The notes beneath the pieces are model-generated. The model did not search any database, was not told where the DNA came from, and saw only the letters and a list, made by a program, of their open reading frames with translations. A stretch of 64,000 nt of DNA from Allomesorhizobium camelthorni (GTDB lineage: Bacteria; Pseudomonadota; Alphaproteobacteria; Rhizobiales; Rhizobiaceae), in NCBI RefSeq assembly GCF_011045125.1, contig NZ_JAAKZF010000003.1:1-64000 (forward strand), read 5' to 3'. The position numbers and the translations under genes were made by a program. Shown piece by piece: positions 63,099-64,000 of the stretch; positions within the stretch are counted from its first letter, which is position 1, and every line of letters begins with the position of its first letter.

Positions 63099-63929
63099 TT
63101 ACGCCGCATCCCATTGCGGCGAGAAATCGTAGTCGCAGATCCGGATATTGGCCTTTGACAGCGCAGAGATCGCCGCCATTTCGGTGTTCGACAGCGCAAA
63201 ATCGAAAATCGCGAAATTTTCCGCCAGGCGCGCCAGCCTGTTGGTGCGCGGGATGGCGACGACGCCTTCCTGCTGGACATGCCAGCGCAGCACAACCTGG
63301 CCTGGACTTTTGGAGTGACGCGCCGCCGCGTCGGTCACTGCCTTTTCCATAAACAGCGGGCCACCCCTGGACAGCGGGCAATAGGACACCATCGCCATCC
63401 CGGCTTCACGGCAGGCGCGCAGCACCTTCGTCTGGTCGAGATAGGGGTGATACTCGACCTGGTTGGCAACAAGCGGTGCATCCGACAGCTCAATCGCCCG
63501 CGAAAGCAGCGTGGTGGTGAAATTGGAGACGCCGATATGCCTGGCGAGCCCGGAGCTTTTCGTGGCGTTTAGCGCCTTGATCGAACCTTCGAGCGGGATC
63601 TTCGGGTTCGGCCAATGGATCAGCAGCAGGTCGACCTCGTCGATGCCCAACTGTTTCAGGCTCGCTTCGGCCGAGCGTTCGAGATCGCCGGGTGCAATGT
63701 CGGTCCACCACACCTTGGTGGTGACGAATATGTCGTCCCGACCGACGCCGGACGCCCGCAACCCGGCGCCTACCGCCGCTTCATTATCGTATGCGGCCGC
63801 GGTATCGATATGGCGGTAGCCGACGGACAGCGCATGCGCCACCATCTCCGCGCAATGATCTCCGTTCAGCGTCCATGTGCCGAGACCGAGCGCGGGAATT
63901 GCCGCTCCATTGGCGTTCACTTTGTGCAT
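63099..63929 (-). CDS. Aldo/keto reductase
   Basis: A 276-residue (alpha/beta)8 NADPH reductase: PALGLGTWTLNG, catalytic tetrad Asp/Tyr in RHIDTAAAYDNE, Lys in TTKVWW and His in LLIHWPNP; cofactor site IPRTNRLARLAENFAIFDF. Resembles 2,5-diketogluconate reductase-type enzymes; the substrate is unknown. ATG at 63929 with GGAGAA upstream; a longer frame to 63998 is less likely. The remaining 71 bases to the window end show nothing recognisable. Confidence 0.92.
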   Translation of the reverse strand: MHKVNANGAAIPALGLGTWTLNGDHCAEMVAHALSVGYRHIDTAAAYDNEAAVGAGLRASGVGRDDIFVTTKVWWTDIAPGDLERSAEASLKQLGIDEVDLLLIHWPNPKIPLEGSIKALNATKSSGLARHIGVSNFTTTLLSRAIELSDAPLVANQVEYHPYLDQTKVLRACREAGMAMVSYCPLSRGGPLFMEKAVTDAAARHSKSPGQVVLRWHVQQEGVVAIPRTNRLARLAENFAIFDFALSNTEMAAISALSKANIRICDYDFSPQWDAA

Positions 63930-64000
63930 GGGGAATTCTCCGGTTCTTCCCAGCCGCCCATCCGTGATAACGGTTGCGCGACTTCGCTCCAATAGCACGC

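Overview
The window reads as a GC-rich alphaproteobacterial chromosome segment, most likely from Hyphomicrobiales (Mesorhizobium/Phyllobacteriaceae-like). This is inferred from the form IC RuBisCO operon with cbbX, lanthanide-type xoxF, CbtAB, the TRAP and ABC sugar-acid transporters, and rhizobial palindromic intergenic repeats. No 16S rRNA or tRNA gene was recognised, so the genus is unproven. The host looks like a facultative methylotroph that can oxidise methanol through a tetrahydromethanopterin (H4MPT) route and fix the CO2 by the Calvin-Benson-Bassham (CBB) cycle.

Layout. (1) 100-7175: cofactor genes for methylofuran and methanopterin: an MfnF-like protein on plus, and on minus an MfnB-FolB fusion, an MfnE-like kinase, a DmrB-like flavoprotein, a dihydropteroate-synthase-like protein and a DUF447 protein. 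Between them lie an orphan secreted protein and a methanol-type cytochrome c. (2) 7400-12672: a PQQ-linked ABC transporter cluster resembling the lanthanide-uptake lut/ped genes. (3) 12699-24265: cbbR and divergent cbbF-P-T-A-L-S-X-rpe-(thioredoxin-like)-gph. (4) 24339-30127: a small cytochrome c, a conserved small protein, a sulfonate/nitrate-type ABC transporter followed by a zinc metallohydrolase and a SoxYZ-like carrier of the quinoprotein relay type, and a small Cys-rich secreted protein. (5) 30814-38384: xoxF, xoxG, xoxJ, a CXXCW rhodanese-like protein and pqqA-B-C-D-E, including a 31-codon pqqA.

(6) 38394-42153: folP, an enolase-superfamily dehydratase, a secreted EF-hand protein, a CAP-domain lipoprotein and a small unknown. 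(7) 42160-53130: hexuronate catabolism, namely divergent uxuB-uxuA-oxidoreductase and uxaC-dctPQM-gntR-kduI-kduD-kdgF, sharing an intergenic palindrome. (8) 53131-59313: mtnK-mtnA divergent from a sugar-type ABC transporter whose permease is frameshifted, possibly a methylthioribose salvage and uptake module. (9) 59411-60003: a higBA toxin-antitoxin pair. (10) 60031-62322: cobO, cobU, cbtA and cbtB behind a cobalamin riboswitch. (11) 62408-63929: a ChaC-like gamma-glutamylcyclotransferase and an aldo/keto reductase.

How it works together. XoxF oxidises methanol using PQQ made by PqqA-E and a lanthanide probably acquired through the lut-like transporter; XoxG takes the electrons. Formaldehyde or formate carbon would pass through H4MPT and methylofuran, whose biosynthetic genes are here, although the fae, mtdB, mch and fhc enzymes are not. 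CO2 is recaptured by the complete CBB operon. The second half of the window is heterotrophic: uronate breakdown, methionine-salvage sugar, and cobalamin. Stretches over 300 bp without a gene are 1144-1683 (promoter-like, two inverted repeats) and 30128-30813 (upstream of xoxF, AT-rich, one inverted repeat).
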